Below, in pieces: positions 8,502 through 16,626 of a DNA stretch of 60,879 nucleotides. The notes under the pieces are model-generated. The model was not told the origin of the DNA, made no database searches, and saw only the letters and a program-made list of their open reading frames with translations. This DNA comes from Bacillota bacterium (GTDB lineage: Bacteria; Bacillota; Clostridia; Christensenellales; Aristaeellaceae), in contig JAEZHK010000041.1 in assembly GCA_023416655.1 (NCBI GenBank), forward strand, positions 1 through 60,879, read 5' to 3'. A program made the translations under genes and the position numbers. Positions within the stretch are counted from its first letter, which is position 1, and each line of letters starts with the position of its first letter.

Positions 8502-9694
8502 GCCGGATCCCGATGAGCCCGATCGTCGAAATGGACGGCGACGAGATGACGCGCATCCTGTGGAAGATGATCAAGGAAGCGCTTCTCGAGCCCTTCATTG
8601 ATTTGAACACGGAATACTTCGACCTGGGCCTCCCCTGCCGCGACGCGACCGACGACCAGGTGACGATGGAAGCCGCGCAGGCGGCGAAGAAGCTGGGCGT
8701 ATCGGTCAAGTGCGCCACCATCACGCCCAACCAGCAGCGCGTGGAGGAATACGGCCTCAAGCAGATGTGGAAAAGCCCGAACGGCACCATCCGAGCGGTG
8801 CTGGACGGCACGGTATTCCGCGCGCCGATCCTGGTCTCGAACGTCAAGCCCGTGATCCCGCGCTGGGTGAAGCCCATCACCATCGCCCGCCACGCCTACG
8901 GCGACGTGTACCGCGCGTCGGAGCTGCGCGTGAACGGCCCGGGCAAGGCGGAGCTGGTGTTCACCGGCGAGGACGGCAAAGTGCAGAGAGTCTCAGTCTA
9001 CGACTTCGAGGGGCCAGGCTTACTTCAGGCGATGCACAACAAGGATTCGTCCATCCGCTCCTTCGCGCACTCCTGCTTCCGCTACGCGCTGGCCACGAAT
9101 CAGGACGTGTGGTTCTCCACCAAGGACACCATCTCGAAGATCTACGACCAGACCTTCAAGATGATCTTTCAGGAGATCTACGACGAGAGCTACAAGCCGC
9201 TCTTTGAAAAGCAGGGCATCGAATACTTCTACACGCTCATCGACGACGCCGCCGCGCGGGTGGTGCGCTCGGAGGGCGGGTTCATCTGGGCGTGCAAGAA
9301 CTATGACGGCGACGTGATGAGCGACCTGGTGTCCACCGCGTTCGGCTCCCTGGCGATGATGACCAGCGTGCTCGTCAGCCCCGACGGCGCGTTTGAGTAC
9401 GAGGCCGCCCACGGCACCGTCACCCGCCACTACTACAAGTACTTAAAGGGCGAGGCCACCTCCACCAACCCGGTGGCCACCATCTTCGCCTGGAGCGGCG
9501 CGCTCAAAAAGCGCGGCGAGCTGGACGGGAACGAACCGCTTTCTGACTTTGCCGAAAGGCTTGAGCGCGCGACGCTTGATACCATCGAAGCGGGCGTCAT
9601 GACGCAGGACCTCGCGTCGCTCGCCAGCGGCCCCGCGAAATCCGTCACCTCCCAGGCTTTCATCTCCGCCATCGCGGAGCGGCTGAAGGGGTAG
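8498..9694 (+). CDS. icd: Isocitrate dehydrogenase, NADP-dependent (type II)
   Basis: Oxidative decarboxylation of isocitrate to 2-oxoglutarate. 398 residues; the ATG overlaps the upstream stop as ATGA and AAAGGAGAGAGAGTC precedes it, so translation is coupled to the hydratase. Visible family motifs: VEMDGDEMTRILW at the N-terminus, SPNGTIRAVLDGTVFRAPI (substrate serine and arginines), YDGDVMSD with the metal-binding aspartates, and EAAHGTVTRHYYKY, the HGTVTRH NADP-binding loop of the eukaryotic-like homodimeric class. Length equals the usual 400-residue enzyme. A strong terminator follows at 9735-9760. Confidence 0.95.
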   Translation: MSRIPMSPIVEMDGDEMTRILWKMIKEALLEPFIDLNTEYFDLGLPCRDATDDQVTMEAAQAAKKLGVSVKCATITPNQQRVEEYGLKQMWKSPNGTIRAVLDGTVFRAPILVSNVKPVIPRWVKPITIARHAYGDVYRASELRVNGPGKAELVFTGEDGKVQRVSVYDFEGPGLLQAMHNKDSSIRSFAHSCFRYALATNQDVWFSTKDTISKIYDQTFKMIFQEIYDESYKPLFEKQGIEYFYTLIDDAAARVVRSEGGFIWACKNYDGDVMSDLVSTAFGSLAMMTSVLVSPDGAFEYEAAHGTVTRHYYKYLKGEATSTNPVATIFAWSGALKKRGELDGNEPLSDFAERLERATLDTIEAGVMTQDLASLASGPAKSVTSQAFISAIAERLKG

Positions 9695-9734
9695 GAGGCG
9701 GGAGAGACGCCAAAGGGCGCTGATCCTGGGTTCT

Positions 9735-9760
9735 AAAAACGCCCCACCGGGGCGTTTTTT
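9735..9760 (+). terminator. Rho-independent terminator of icd
   Basis: AAAAACGCCCC, loop ACC, GGGGCGTTTTTT. First hairpin of repeat D1. Confidence 0.9.
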
Positions 9761-9836
9761 GCGGCAGGGCCGCACCGAACCCGCTTTCCGCCAAGCGCAT
9801 TTGAATTAATTCCAAGGTATGCGCTTGGCGGGAAAG
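9735..9836 (+). repeat. Repeat D, copy 1 (terminator plus two hairpins)
   Basis: Three consecutive hairpins: the terminator (9735-9760), GCGGCAGGGCCGC (9761-9773), and a long stem CTTTCCGCCAAGCGCAT (9784-9800) pairing with ATGCGCTTGGCGGGAAAG (9819-9836). The second copy is at 60635-60737; between copies the first and third stems change at paired positions. Confidence 0.8.
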
Positions 9837-9846
9837 CCCTTTGGAA

Positions 9847-9905
9847 TCCCGCCAGGGGAGCATGATGCTCCCCTGGACCCCACCACAAGGGGTAAGGCAA
9901 AGGAA
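9847..9905 (+). repeat. GC-rich repeat F, copy 1
   Basis: CCCGCCAGGGG ... CCCCTGGACCCC ... CACAAGGGGTAAGGCAAAGG, containing a strong palindromic hairpin at 9852-9876. Copy 2 is inverted at 9992-10077 and copy 3 is at 20768-20820. Confidence 0.65.
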
Positions 9906-9991
9906 TTTTCTACTCAGCAACAAGAAAAAGGGTTGCCATGCCATCACGGCAAGGCAGCCCCTTAGTTTTATGCAAGATCGACACGCATTCC

Positions 9992-10077
9992 CCTTGCCCT
10001 ACCCCTTGTGCGGGGTCAAGGGGGTTCAACCCCCTTGCGGGAGGTGCGGAGGGCGGAGCCCTCCGGCGTCTCCCCTC
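9992..10077 (-). repeat. GC-rich repeat F, copy 2 (inverted)
   Basis: Read on the minus strand directly after the flavin-reductase stop: GGAGGGCTCCGCCCTCC hairpin, CCCGCAAGGGGGTT with its CCCCCTTG complement, then CACAAGGGGTAGGGCAAGGG. It may serve as the transcription end of the flavin reductase operon although no U-tract is present. Confidence 0.6.
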
Positions 10078-10731
10078 CTACCCTTCCTCGTTGACCCGAG
10101 CGACGCGAAGGACCGCGACGGCGCTGGTCGCGCCCGCGCCGGTGATCAGGTTCTTGGGCGAGTGGATATTGATCATGAAGCCATCCTCCCCGTACTTGCC
10201 GTCGATGCCTGTGGCATACGCCGCCTCGGCGGCGATGTGCGTCACCCGGCCGATAATGAGCGCCGCGCGCCCACTGCCCGAGAGGTCAAGCTCCCGCTCC
10301 AATTTGCATTCCAGCGAGAGGAACGCTTCGCGCATGCGCGGGCATCCGACGGTCTGTGAGGGCTCCTGATGGAATCCGCCCGCCTCGAATTCGTCCGCGT
10401 CATCGCCGCTGCTCTGAATGGTGGCCATGCAGGCGTCAAAGTACGCCTTGCCGAGGAAGTTGACCACGAATTCGCCGGTTCGAAGGATGTTCCGGTAGGT
10501 ATGGCTGTGCCGGTAGAGCGGGATCACCGCGAAATACCCGTCGCCGTCCCCGGTAAAGCAGCCCGAGAAGTTGAAGTTCACGTTGGGCGCGCCGTTCTCC
10601 TTTAAGGTGGTCACGGCGTGCAGTACGCTGGGGATGCCTGCGGCAAATTCGAAATGGGAGAAGACATCGTATTGCCCCGGCCAATGTTCCGCAAAGTTCT
10701 CCGGCTTCCGATTCCCGATCTCAAGCTTCAT
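10078..10731 (-). CDS. Flavin reductase-like domain protein (flavoredoxin type)
   Basis: 217 residues, split-barrel FMN-binding family. The stretch VLHAVTTLKENGAPNVNFNFSG followed by SHTYRNILRTGEFVVNFLG and the C-terminal region LIIGRVTHIAAE are typical of the flavin-reductase/flavoredoxin domain, which holds FMN and passes electrons or reduces flavin. Start ATG 10729-10731 overlaps the last codons of the upstream PPOX-like gene by 11 bp, so the two are translated as a unit. The partner protein and electron acceptor are unknown. Expression probably follows the palindromic operator at 11210-11234. Confidence 0.8.
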   Translation of the reverse strand: MKLEIGNRKPENFAEHWPGQYDVFSHFEFAAGIPSVLHAVTTLKENGAPNVNFNFSGCFTGDGDGYFAVIPLYRHSHTYRNILRTGEFVVNFLGKAYFDACMATIQSSGDDADEFEAGGFHQEPSQTVGCPRMREAFLSLECKLERELDLSGSGRAALIIGRVTHIAAEAAYATGIDGKYGEDGFMINIHSPKNLITGAGATSAVAVLRVARVNEEG

Positions 10732-11164
10732 AAATCCCCTCCGCCTTCGTCCAGTCGACGAGCAGGTTGTACCGTTCCGTCATGAAGCGAAGCACGCAGT
10801 ATTCCGGGTCGTCGGGGCCTTTGAAGTGGTGCTTCAGCCCCTCGTACCACATCTCGCGCTTCGTCGCCTCGTCCGTCAGGATCTCGATCCTGCCGGTCAG
10901 GGTGACGTTGTGGTCGACGCTTGAGAAGCAGACGGCGGCGCGGTCACTCCGTGCGGCGCGCTTGGCCTTGTTGCTCTGAAGCCCTGTGCAGAAGGTCATC
11001 CACGCGATGCCCTCCGCCTTCGCCGGGGTGACGGCGGACGCTGTGGGGCCGCCGTCATCGCCAATGAGCGCCAGCACGCAGTGGGGTTCCGCACCCACCG
11101 TCGCGCCCTGTGCGGTGTTCTTTGCGATGATCTCCCCGGCCTTCAAAATGATTGCCCTATCCAT
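10721..11164 (-). CDS. Pyridoxamine 5'-phosphate oxidase-like (FMN/heme split-barrel) protein
   Basis: 147 residues from ATG 11162-11164; an upstream in-frame ATG would place the promoter inside the gene. Ribosome site CAGGAGGCGGGGCAT. The sequence ILKAGEIIAKNTAQGATVGAEPHCVLALIG ... GIAWMTFCTGLQSNKAKRAARSDRAAVCFSS ... NVTLTGRIEILTD ... CVLRFMTERYNLLVDW is the general PPOX/general stress protein 26-like fold. No evidence that it makes PLP; such proteins bind FMN, F420 or heme. First gene of a two-gene unit with the flavin reductase and directly downstream of the WYL regulator, sharing an operator with it. Confidence 0.8.
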   Translation of the reverse strand: MDRAIILKAGEIIAKNTAQGATVGAEPHCVLALIGDDGGPTASAVTPAKAEGIAWMTFCTGLQSNKAKRAARSDRAAVCFSSVDHNVTLTGRIEILTDEATKREMWYEGLKHHFKGPDDPEYCVLRFMTERYNLLVDWTKAEGIYEA

Positions 11165-11194
11165 ATGCCCCGCCTCCTGTGCTTCGTTTTGCCC

Positions 11195-11234
11195 ATCATA
11201 CCATGTGTAACCGGACATCTATACGTCCTGTTTA
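11195..11234 (-). promoter_or_regulatory. Promoter and palindromic operator 1 (PPOX-flavin reductase operon)
   Basis: Minus strand -10 TATGAT (11195-11200). Nine nt upstream lies the 25-bp site 11210-11234, with flanks ACCGGACA and GTCCTGTTTA on the plus strand and a GGACA/CGTCC dyad. It covers the -35 position, where no consensus hexamer exists. It also covers the last codons of the regulator gene. The same site precedes the regulator (12175-12199). Confidence 0.7.
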
Positions 11235-12136
11235 CGGTACGCATCCAGCAAATTTCTGGCGATCCTTTGAATCTCCTCCGCGACGGACGGAGGCTCCAGC
11301 ACCCGAACCTTGTCCCCGAAGCCCAGCAGCCACTCGAGGATGTAGTCCCGGTTGGTGAAGCCGATTTCGAGCCTCAGCCGTCCGTCCTCTGCAACCGTGT
11401 AGCCGTTCAGGCCGTAGGCTTCGATGAGCTGGTGTCGGACCGATGGCTCAAACAGCGCCACCAGCCGCTCGCCGTCGGTCAGGAATGCGCCGAAGTCGCT
11501 GCGTTCGGGCGGGATCTCCCGGGGTTCGAAACTTTCGTCGCACACCGTAAGATCCCACAGCCGCGTCAGCTTGAACATTCGCCAGTCCCGCCGCTTAAGG
11601 CAGAAGCCGAACACGTACCAATCCGTCCACTGAAAGGCCACGAGGCAAGGCTCGATACGGCGGCGCGCCTGCCCCTTTTCGTAGTAGTAGTCGAACTCGA
11701 TCAGCCGTTTCTCCAGGATCGCCCGCTTGATCTTCGCAATCTTCTCCGTCAGGCTGAGCTTGTGATGGGAGCTTAGGTCGATCACCACCGGCTCCCGGAG
11801 CGAGACAATGGCGTCCCTGCCCGCGGAGAGCTTGTCCAGCGTGCGCTCGATCTGCGAAGACTCACTCACGCTGCCGATCCCCTTGAGCGCCGCGATGATG
11901 CCGGACAGCTCGTCGGCGGTCAGCACGCTTTTGTCCAGCTTGAACCCCTCGGCGATGGAGATGCCGCCGCCCGCGCCTTGCCGCGTGACGACGGGGATGC
12001 CCGCCTGGCAGAGCGCGTCGATATCCCGCCCGATGGTGCAGCGCGTGACCTCAAATTTCTTCGCCAAATACGGCGCCGTCACGCAGTCGCTGCGCATGAG
12101 GGCGATCATAATGCCCAGCAGCCTGTCCAGCTTCAC
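11219..12136 (-). CDS. WYL-domain transcriptional regulator (DeoR-like HTH, YafY type)
   Basis: 305 residues with a GTG start at 12134-12136 preceded by AAGGAGGCGCCGT; the longer in-frame ATG would overlap the promoter. Residues 1-60 form an HTH_11-type winged helix (KLDRLLGIMIALMRSDCVTAPYLAKKFEVTRCTIGRDIDALCQAGIPV). A WYL domain follows (about 135-210: LIEFDYYYEKGQARRRIEPCLVAFQWTDWYVFGFCLKRRDWRMFKLTRL), then a C-terminal WCX-like extension. WYL proteins sense ligands, often nucleic acids or small molecules, and act as repressor or activator. A 25-bp palindrome precedes both this gene and the adjacent flavoprotein operon, so autoregulation plus local control is inferred. Confidence 0.88.
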   Translation of the reverse strand: MKLDRLLGIMIALMRSDCVTAPYLAKKFEVTRCTIGRDIDALCQAGIPVVTRQGAGGGISIAEGFKLDKSVLTADELSGIIAALKGIGSVSESSQIERTLDKLSAGRDAIVSLREPVVIDLSSHHKLSLTEKIAKIKRAILEKRLIEFDYYYEKGQARRRIEPCLVAFQWTDWYVFGFCLKRRDWRMFKLTRLWDLTVCDESFEPREIPPERSDFGAFLTDGERLVALFEPSVRHQLIEAYGLNGYTVAEDGRLRLEIGFTNRDYILEWLLGFGDKVRVLEPPSVAEEIQRIARNLLDAYRKQDV

Positions 12137-12160
12137 ACGGCGCCTCCTTCCTTTTCCCAC

Positions 12161-12199
12161 ATTATAGCACACGAACCGGACAGGCACATGTCCTGTTTA
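12161..12199 (-). promoter_or_regulatory. Promoter and palindromic operator 2 (WYL regulator gene)
   Basis: Minus strand TATAAT (12161-12166); 8 nt upstream the 25-bp site 12175-12199 with the same flanks ACCGGACA and GTCCTGTTTA as operator 1 and a perfect GGACA-N6-TGTCC dyad. As in operator 1 it sits over the -35 position. Confidence 0.75.
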
Positions 12200-12256
12200 A
12201 ACGACGTTCATAGAAAAAGGCCACCGCGCTTTGATGCGCGGCAGCCTCTGACTGTT

Positions 12257-12454
12257 GATAAACCTCGTCGTACCTTCTAATCATTCCCGGCGACCCGTGC
12301 GCCGGGAATCGGTTTCCATAACCAGTGCGAACACTGGTGGCGGAAACAATTCCTGGGGTCAGTGAGCCGCCCGGAAATTCCGCAGGTGTTTGGCTCGCGC
12401 AGGCTTCCTCTTTCGCGCCCAAAATCCGCCCGCTTGGATTTTGGGCGCCAAGGC
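12257..12454 (-). repeat. Multi-hairpin element, copy A1
   Basis: Starts right after the stop codon of the Gfo/Idh gene and reads on the same strand. Hairpins in order: H1 12415-12448 (GCGCCCAAAATCC arm, perfect 13 bp), H2 12364-12396 (GAGCC/GGCTC with an inner hairpin), GGAATTG linker, H3 12313-12346 (TTTCC plus ACCAGTG/CACTGGT), H4 12284-12308 (TTCCCGGCG/CGCCGGGAA, perfect). A tail GAAGGTACGACGAGG is shared with other copies. Confidence 0.85.
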
Positions 12455-13546
12455 TTACTTGAAGAAGACCGGCTGTCCGGTCTTGCCGGACTCGTAGATG
12501 GCCTCGAGGATCTGGGTGACGACCAGCGCCTGCTCGGGCGTGACGACGAGGGGCTTTGAGTTGTCCCGCAGGTGGTCGATCCACATGCGCGCCTCCACGT
12601 CCTCCGGCTTGCCGCCGGCGTCGCCCTCAAAGAAGGCCGCGCTGCCCGCCGTCAGGGATGGCTCGGTGATGTACATCTTGGAGAAGCGCTCGCCGTTGAT
12701 GCGGAGCGCGCCGTCCTTGCCCAGCATGTCCGCGCCGGCCTTGTCGCCGCACAGGATGGTCTTGGCCTCGTTGGCGTCGATCATGTTGAGCGCCCAGGAG
12801 CTTTCCAGCACGATGGTCGCGCCGTTTTTCATCTTCACAAAGCCGAAGGCGCTGTCCTCGACGGTGTACTGCTTCGGGTCCCACGGGCCCCAGGCGTTGG
12901 CGGAGTTTTCGTTGTCGCCGAGCTTGCGGAACACGCTGCCCACGACCATCTCCGGCTCGTAGTTGTCCATCTCCCACAGCGTCAGATCCAGCGCGTGGGT
13001 GCCGATGTCGATCAGCGGGCCGCCGCCCTGCTGCTCCGCGTCCAGAAACACGCCCCAGGTGGGCACGGCGCGCCTGCGGATGGCCAGTGCGCGGGCGTAA
13101 TAGATGTCGCCCAGATCGCCCGCCTCGATGCACTTTTTCAGGTACATGCTGTCGGGCCGGAAGCGGTTCTGGTAGCCGATGGTAAGCCTCTTGCCGGTGC
13201 GCCTGGCGGCGTCCACCATCTTTTGAGCTTCACTGGTGTTGATGGCCATGGGCTTTTCGCACATGACGTGCTTGCCTGCCTCGAGGGCCGCCACGGTGAT
13301 GGGCGAATGCGACTTGTTGGGCGTCAATACGTGCACCACGTCCAGGTCCTGTTTCAGGAGTTCCTGGTAGTCGGTGAACACCTTCGCCTCGGCAGAACCA
13401 AACTGCTTGGCGGCCTTCTGGGCGCGCTCTTCAATGATGTCGCAGAAGGCGACCATTTCCACATCCTTGAGCCTGGAAAGCGCGGGCATGTGCTTGCCGT
13501 TGGCAATGCCGCCGCAGCCGATGATTCCGATGCGCAGTTTCTCCAT
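12455..13546 (-). CDS. Gfo/Idh/MocA-family NAD(P)-dependent oxidoreductase
   Basis: 363 residues, cytoplasmic. The Rossmann N-terminus IGIIGCGGIANGKHMPAL (6-23) binds NAD(P); CEKPMAI (about 96-102) carries the family EKP lysine; DIGTHALDLTLW contains the catalytic-region histidine. Full length for the family, whose members oxidise or epimerise sugars, inositols or glycosides. Substrate cannot be read from sequence. A ribosome site (GGAGCTTCATC) precedes the ATG. It has its own promoter with a LacI-type operator (13589-13617), which suggests sugar-responsive control, and it is followed by element A1. Confidence 0.9.
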   Translation of the reverse strand: MEKLRIGIIGCGGIANGKHMPALSRLKDVEMVAFCDIIEERAQKAAKQFGSAEAKVFTDYQELLKQDLDVVHVLTPNKSHSPITVAALEAGKHVMCEKPMAINTSEAQKMVDAARRTGKRLTIGYQNRFRPDSMYLKKCIEAGDLGDIYYARALAIRRRAVPTWGVFLDAEQQGGGPLIDIGTHALDLTLWEMDNYEPEMVVGSVFRKLGDNENSANAWGPWDPKQYTVEDSAFGFVKMKNGATIVLESSWALNMIDANEAKTILCGDKAGADMLGKDGALRINGERFSKMYITEPSLTAGSAAFFEGDAGGKPEDVEARMWIDHLRDNSKPLVVTPEQALVVTQILEAIYESGKTGQPVFFK

Positions 13547-13588
13547 GATGAAGCTCCTCCCGATCCGATGTGAATTCGCAGCGATCCC

Positions 13589-13617
13589 ATTATACAGTGA
13601 AAACGTTTCCGGTTCAA
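13589..13617 (-). promoter_or_regulatory. Promoter with LacI/GalR-type operator for the Gfo/Idh gene
   Basis: Minus strand TTGAAC (13612-13617), 17-nt spacer, TATAAT (13589-13594). The spacer holds GGAAACGTTTTC (13599-13610), a palindromic AACGTT-centred site close to cre/LacI-family operators. Confidence 0.75.
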
Positions 13618-13654
13618 GTTAAATGTGAACCGGAATACGCAAGTTCCGTGTATT

Positions 13655-13828
13655 CATGCAGAGCGAGCCGGAAACGTGTTTGGCCTGTCAGTGCGCACAC
13701 TGGCAGGCCAAACAATTCCTCAAGTCAGCGGGCCGCCCGGGACGCCCGCGGGCGTTTCAGGCCCGCGCAGCCCTTCTCTACTGCAATGAAAAGCCGCTCG
13801 GCGGATTTTCATTGCGCGCGTCGGCGCA
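13655..13828 (-). repeat. Multi-hairpin element, copy A2
   Basis: Follows the stop codon of the PBP gene by 13 nt, same strand. H1 13783-13815 (GCAATGAAAA/TTTTCATTGC with inner GCCG/CGGC), H2 13729-13765 (CGGGCC/GGCCCG), linker GGAATTG, H3 13679-13712 (TTTGGCCTG/CAGGCCAAA, perfect). The fourth hairpin seems lost. Confidence 0.8.
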
Positions 13829-16447
13829 TCAGTTGTACTTTGCGATCAGTTCCTGCAGCTGCTTGCCGTACTTGACGATGTTGGTGTAGTTGGCGTTGTC
13901 GATGGCGTTCTGGGTGTTCTGCATCGACTTCTGCAGCTTCGTGGCCTGGGAGTTGGTCAGGTTGCCTCCGGCGATCAGCGCTTGCGCCTGGTCGATCAGC
14001 GAGGAGGCCTTGTTGATGGCGCTCTGCAGCTTGCTCTCGTCTTGGTTGCCCGCGCTCACGTTCGACTTCTTGCACTTGTTGCAGGTGCCGAACGACGCGC
14101 TGCCCTTGTTGGTGGACGCGCCCTTGAAGTACTTGCGCACTTCCTTGATGTCGCAGAACCGCAGCGGGTGGCCCTCCGGCAGGTAGATGGTACCGTAGGT
14201 GGAGACCGATTGGCAGTTCGGGCCGGGCAGCATCTTGGACTTGTTGCAAAGGCGGATGGTCCGGTGCATGTTGCAGGCTTCGGTGGGCTCGGTGCCCTTG
14301 ACGTAGAAGTCGGTGGTGATGCCGTACTTGTTGACGTCGTTTTTGCAGGCGGCGGTGGGCTTCATGCCCGAGACCGCGCAGGCCTGCGCCTTGACGATGC
14401 CCAGTTCCTCGGCGGTCTTGGTGTTGATCTTGTGGTCCTTGGTGATGCCCTCGAGGGAATGCACCGTCTTCATGATGGCGGCCCAAAGCGGCGCCGCGTA
14501 GGTGCCGCCCTGCGCGTTGGAAACCAGCGGCTTATAGTTGTCGTGGCCGATCCACACCGCGCCGGAGTAGTACCCGGTCATACCGGCGAAGAACACGCCG
14601 CGGTAGTCGGAGTTGGTGCCTGTCTTGCCCGCCACGGTGAAGTTGCCGAACTTCGCCTTCTGGCCGGTGCCGTTCTCGCCGACGCAGCCCTTGAGTACGC
14701 TCACGAGCAGCCACGCCGTCGTCTCCTTGAACGCCTGACGCTTGATCTGAAGGTTCCGGGCGTTCAGGTACACCTTGCCCTGGGCGTCCACCACGCGGGA
14801 GAACGCGTAGGGCTCCTGATATTCGCCCCTGTTGGCGATGGCTCCGAAGGCGGCGGCCATTTCGACGGTGGAGATGCCCGAAGCGCCCAGCGCGAGCCCC
14901 GCGCCAGTGGCGGAGACGTGGCTGCGGGTAACGCCCAGCTTCAAAAGGTAGTTGACCGAGTTCTCAATGCCCACGTAGGCGAACAGCGTCTGCGCGGCGG
15001 CGGTGTTGTGGGACTTGTTGATGGCCTTCCGGAGCGTCTCCACGCCGGTGTAGCTCTCGCCCGAGAAGTTGGCGGGGTAGCCCTTTTCGGTGTCCCAGCC
15101 ATCGATCTTGAGCGGCGCGTTGACCACCGGGGTTCCTGGGGAGTACCCCAGATCGAACGCCGGGCCGTACACGGATAGGGGCTTGATGGAAGAGCCCACG
15201 GGCATCGTGCTCTGGTAGGCGCGGTTGAGCTGCTTTCTCTGGGTCGGCGTCGAACGGCCGCCGATGATGGCGACCAGTTCGCCCGTGTGCCAGTCCATCA
15301 CCGCGGCGGCGGCCTGCGGCTGCGCCAGCTGGATGTACTGCCCGTCGCCCAGCGAGGTCTTGAAGGTGCGGTCGGAGGCGTAGCGCGTCTCCGGGTACTT
15401 GTCCCAACCCGTCACGACCTCCTGCACCCCCTCCTGGATCTTGGGGTCCAGCGAGGTGTAGATGCTGTAGCCGCCGGTGCGCAGCTTGTTCTCCATGGCA
15501 CTGCGGTTGGCGGTGGTATCGTCCAGCTTCTCCACGCGCAGCATCTTGGTCACCACGTCGTAGATGGCGTATTCGACGTAGTAGGCGTTTTCGAACATGG
15601 TTGTGGTGTAGGCGGACTTTTCCTTGACGCTCAGCCGCTCGCTCATGGCCTTGTCGTAGTCGGCCCGGCTGATCAGGTTCTGCTCGAGCATCTGGCTCAA
15701 AACGTAGTTGGTGCCCTTTTCGATTTCATCGGGCGTGTTGGTGACAAAGTAGTTGCGGCGCGGGTTGTAGCGGTAGGGGTTGCGGATGGTGCGCGCCAGC
15801 GCCGCGCATTCGCGAAGGGACAACTGGGACACGTCCTTCCCGAAGTAGTCCATCGCCGCCACCTTGACGCCGTAGTCACTGCCGCCGAGGAAGATGATGT
15901 TCAGGTATTCCAGCAGGATGTCGTCCTTTGAGATCTGCTTTTCCAGCTGCAGCGCGAGGTAGGCCTCCTGCAGCTTGCGCTTGTAGTTCTGGTCGGAGGT
16001 GAGCATGGTCAGCTTGACCAGCTGCTGCGTGATGGTGGAGCCGCCCTGCACGTTGTCGTTCAAGAGGTTTGTGACCAGCGCGCCGACGATGCGCTTGATG
16101 TCCACGCCATTATGGGTGCGGAAGCGCTGGTCCTCGATGGCGATGACCGCGTTTTTCAAATTTTCAGGGATTTCATCCCAGCTGGCGTCGATGCGGTTTT
16201 CGGTGCCTTTGAAGTCGGAGATCAGGGCGCCGTACTTGTCGAAGATGAACGATGTCTTGGCCTGCTCGTTGAAGGAAGAGAGGTCAAGGGCCGGCGCCGT
16301 TTCAATCCAGGCCTTGGCCACGCCCACCAGAAGGCCCGTCCCGGTGATGCCCAGGATCAGCACCACGATGAACAGCATCTTCGCGGTCGTCAAAACGACC
16401 GAAAAAAGGAAGTTGCCGTCCCCCGTGCGCGATTTGAATGCGCTCAT
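13829..16447 (-). CDS. Class A penicillin-binding protein (PBP1A family)
   Basis: 872 residues from ATG 16445-16447 (GGGAGGATACCAACGCA upstream). A transmembrane segment lies at about 22-44 after a short cytoplasmic tail. The GT51 glycosyltransferase domain has IAIEDQRFRTHNGVD (Glu105) and QGGSTITQQLVK (about 134-145). The transpeptidase domain has SSIK (Ser419-Lys422), SHN (479-481) and KTGT (608-611), all three catalytic motifs. The tail after about residue 745 is Cys-rich (KCKKS) then a helical, Gln/Asn-rich stretch to the C-terminus. It polymerises and cross-links peptidoglycan on the outer face of the membrane. Divergent from yunB; followed by element A2. Confidence 0.95.
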   Translation of the reverse strand: MSAFKSRTGDGNFLFSVVLTTAKMLFIVVLILGITGTGLLVGVAKAWIETAPALDLSSFNEQAKTSFIFDKYGALISDFKGTENRIDASWDEIPENLKNAVIAIEDQRFRTHNGVDIKRIVGALVTNLLNDNVQGGSTITQQLVKLTMLTSDQNYKRKLQEAYLALQLEKQISKDDILLEYLNIIFLGGSDYGVKVAAMDYFGKDVSQLSLRECAALARTIRNPYRYNPRRNYFVTNTPDEIEKGTNYVLSQMLEQNLISRADYDKAMSERLSVKEKSAYTTTMFENAYYVEYAIYDVVTKMLRVEKLDDTTANRSAMENKLRTGGYSIYTSLDPKIQEGVQEVVTGWDKYPETRYASDRTFKTSLGDGQYIQLAQPQAAAAVMDWHTGELVAIIGGRSTPTQRKQLNRAYQSTMPVGSSIKPLSVYGPAFDLGYSPGTPVVNAPLKIDGWDTEKGYPANFSGESYTGVETLRKAINKSHNTAAAQTLFAYVGIENSVNYLLKLGVTRSHVSATGAGLALGASGISTVEMAAAFGAIANRGEYQEPYAFSRVVDAQGKVYLNARNLQIKRQAFKETTAWLLVSVLKGCVGENGTGQKAKFGNFTVAGKTGTNSDYRGVFFAGMTGYYSGAVWIGHDNYKPLVSNAQGGTYAAPLWAAIMKTVHSLEGITKDHKINTKTAEELGIVKAQACAVSGMKPTAACKNDVNKYGITTDFYVKGTEPTEACNMHRTIRLCNKSKMLPGPNCQSVSTYGTIYLPEGHPLRFCDIKEVRKYFKGASTNKGSASFGTCNKCKKSNVSAGNQDESKLQSAINKASSLIDQAQALIAGGNLTNSQATKLQKSMQNTQNAIDNANYTNIVKYGKQLQELIAKYN

Positions 16448-16626
16448 TGCGTTGGTATCCTCCCGAAAATCGTTGCCCCGCGCCCGAAAGGCGCATGTAA
16501 TTATAGCATATGAGTGGTTTGAATGCACGTACTTTTGCTGCGCCGTTCAGTTCGCCGCGCCCGGCGCATAGGATTGCACGGGTGCGAAAAATACGCTACG
16601 CACCTTTGGACGGAGTGGATCGGCAG

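Larger units (their letters stand above)
9695..10077. other. Gene-free stretch of 383 bp made of repeats
   Basis: Between icd and the flavin reductase gene. It contains the icd terminator and two further hairpins (copy D1, 9735-9836), then two copies in opposite orientation of a GC-rich repeat (9847-9905 plus; 9992-10077 minus) separated by an AT-richer 85 bp holding an imperfect hairpin (9926-9963). No open reading frame here looks real. Confidence 0.7.

Noticed and set aside
12415..12448. H1 hairpins of the multi-hairpin elements as ordinary rho-independent terminators
   Set aside because: The T-rich part is inside the stem and no U-tract follows the hairpin in any copy.
13982..15178. 398-codon plus-strand frame opposite the PBP gene
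   Set aside because: Antisense shadow of the PBP with typical low-complexity composition and no start signals.
16540..16626. Sigma-E promoter for yunB
   Set aside because: A CATAGGAT is present near the expected -10 site but no matching -35 element at a proper distance.
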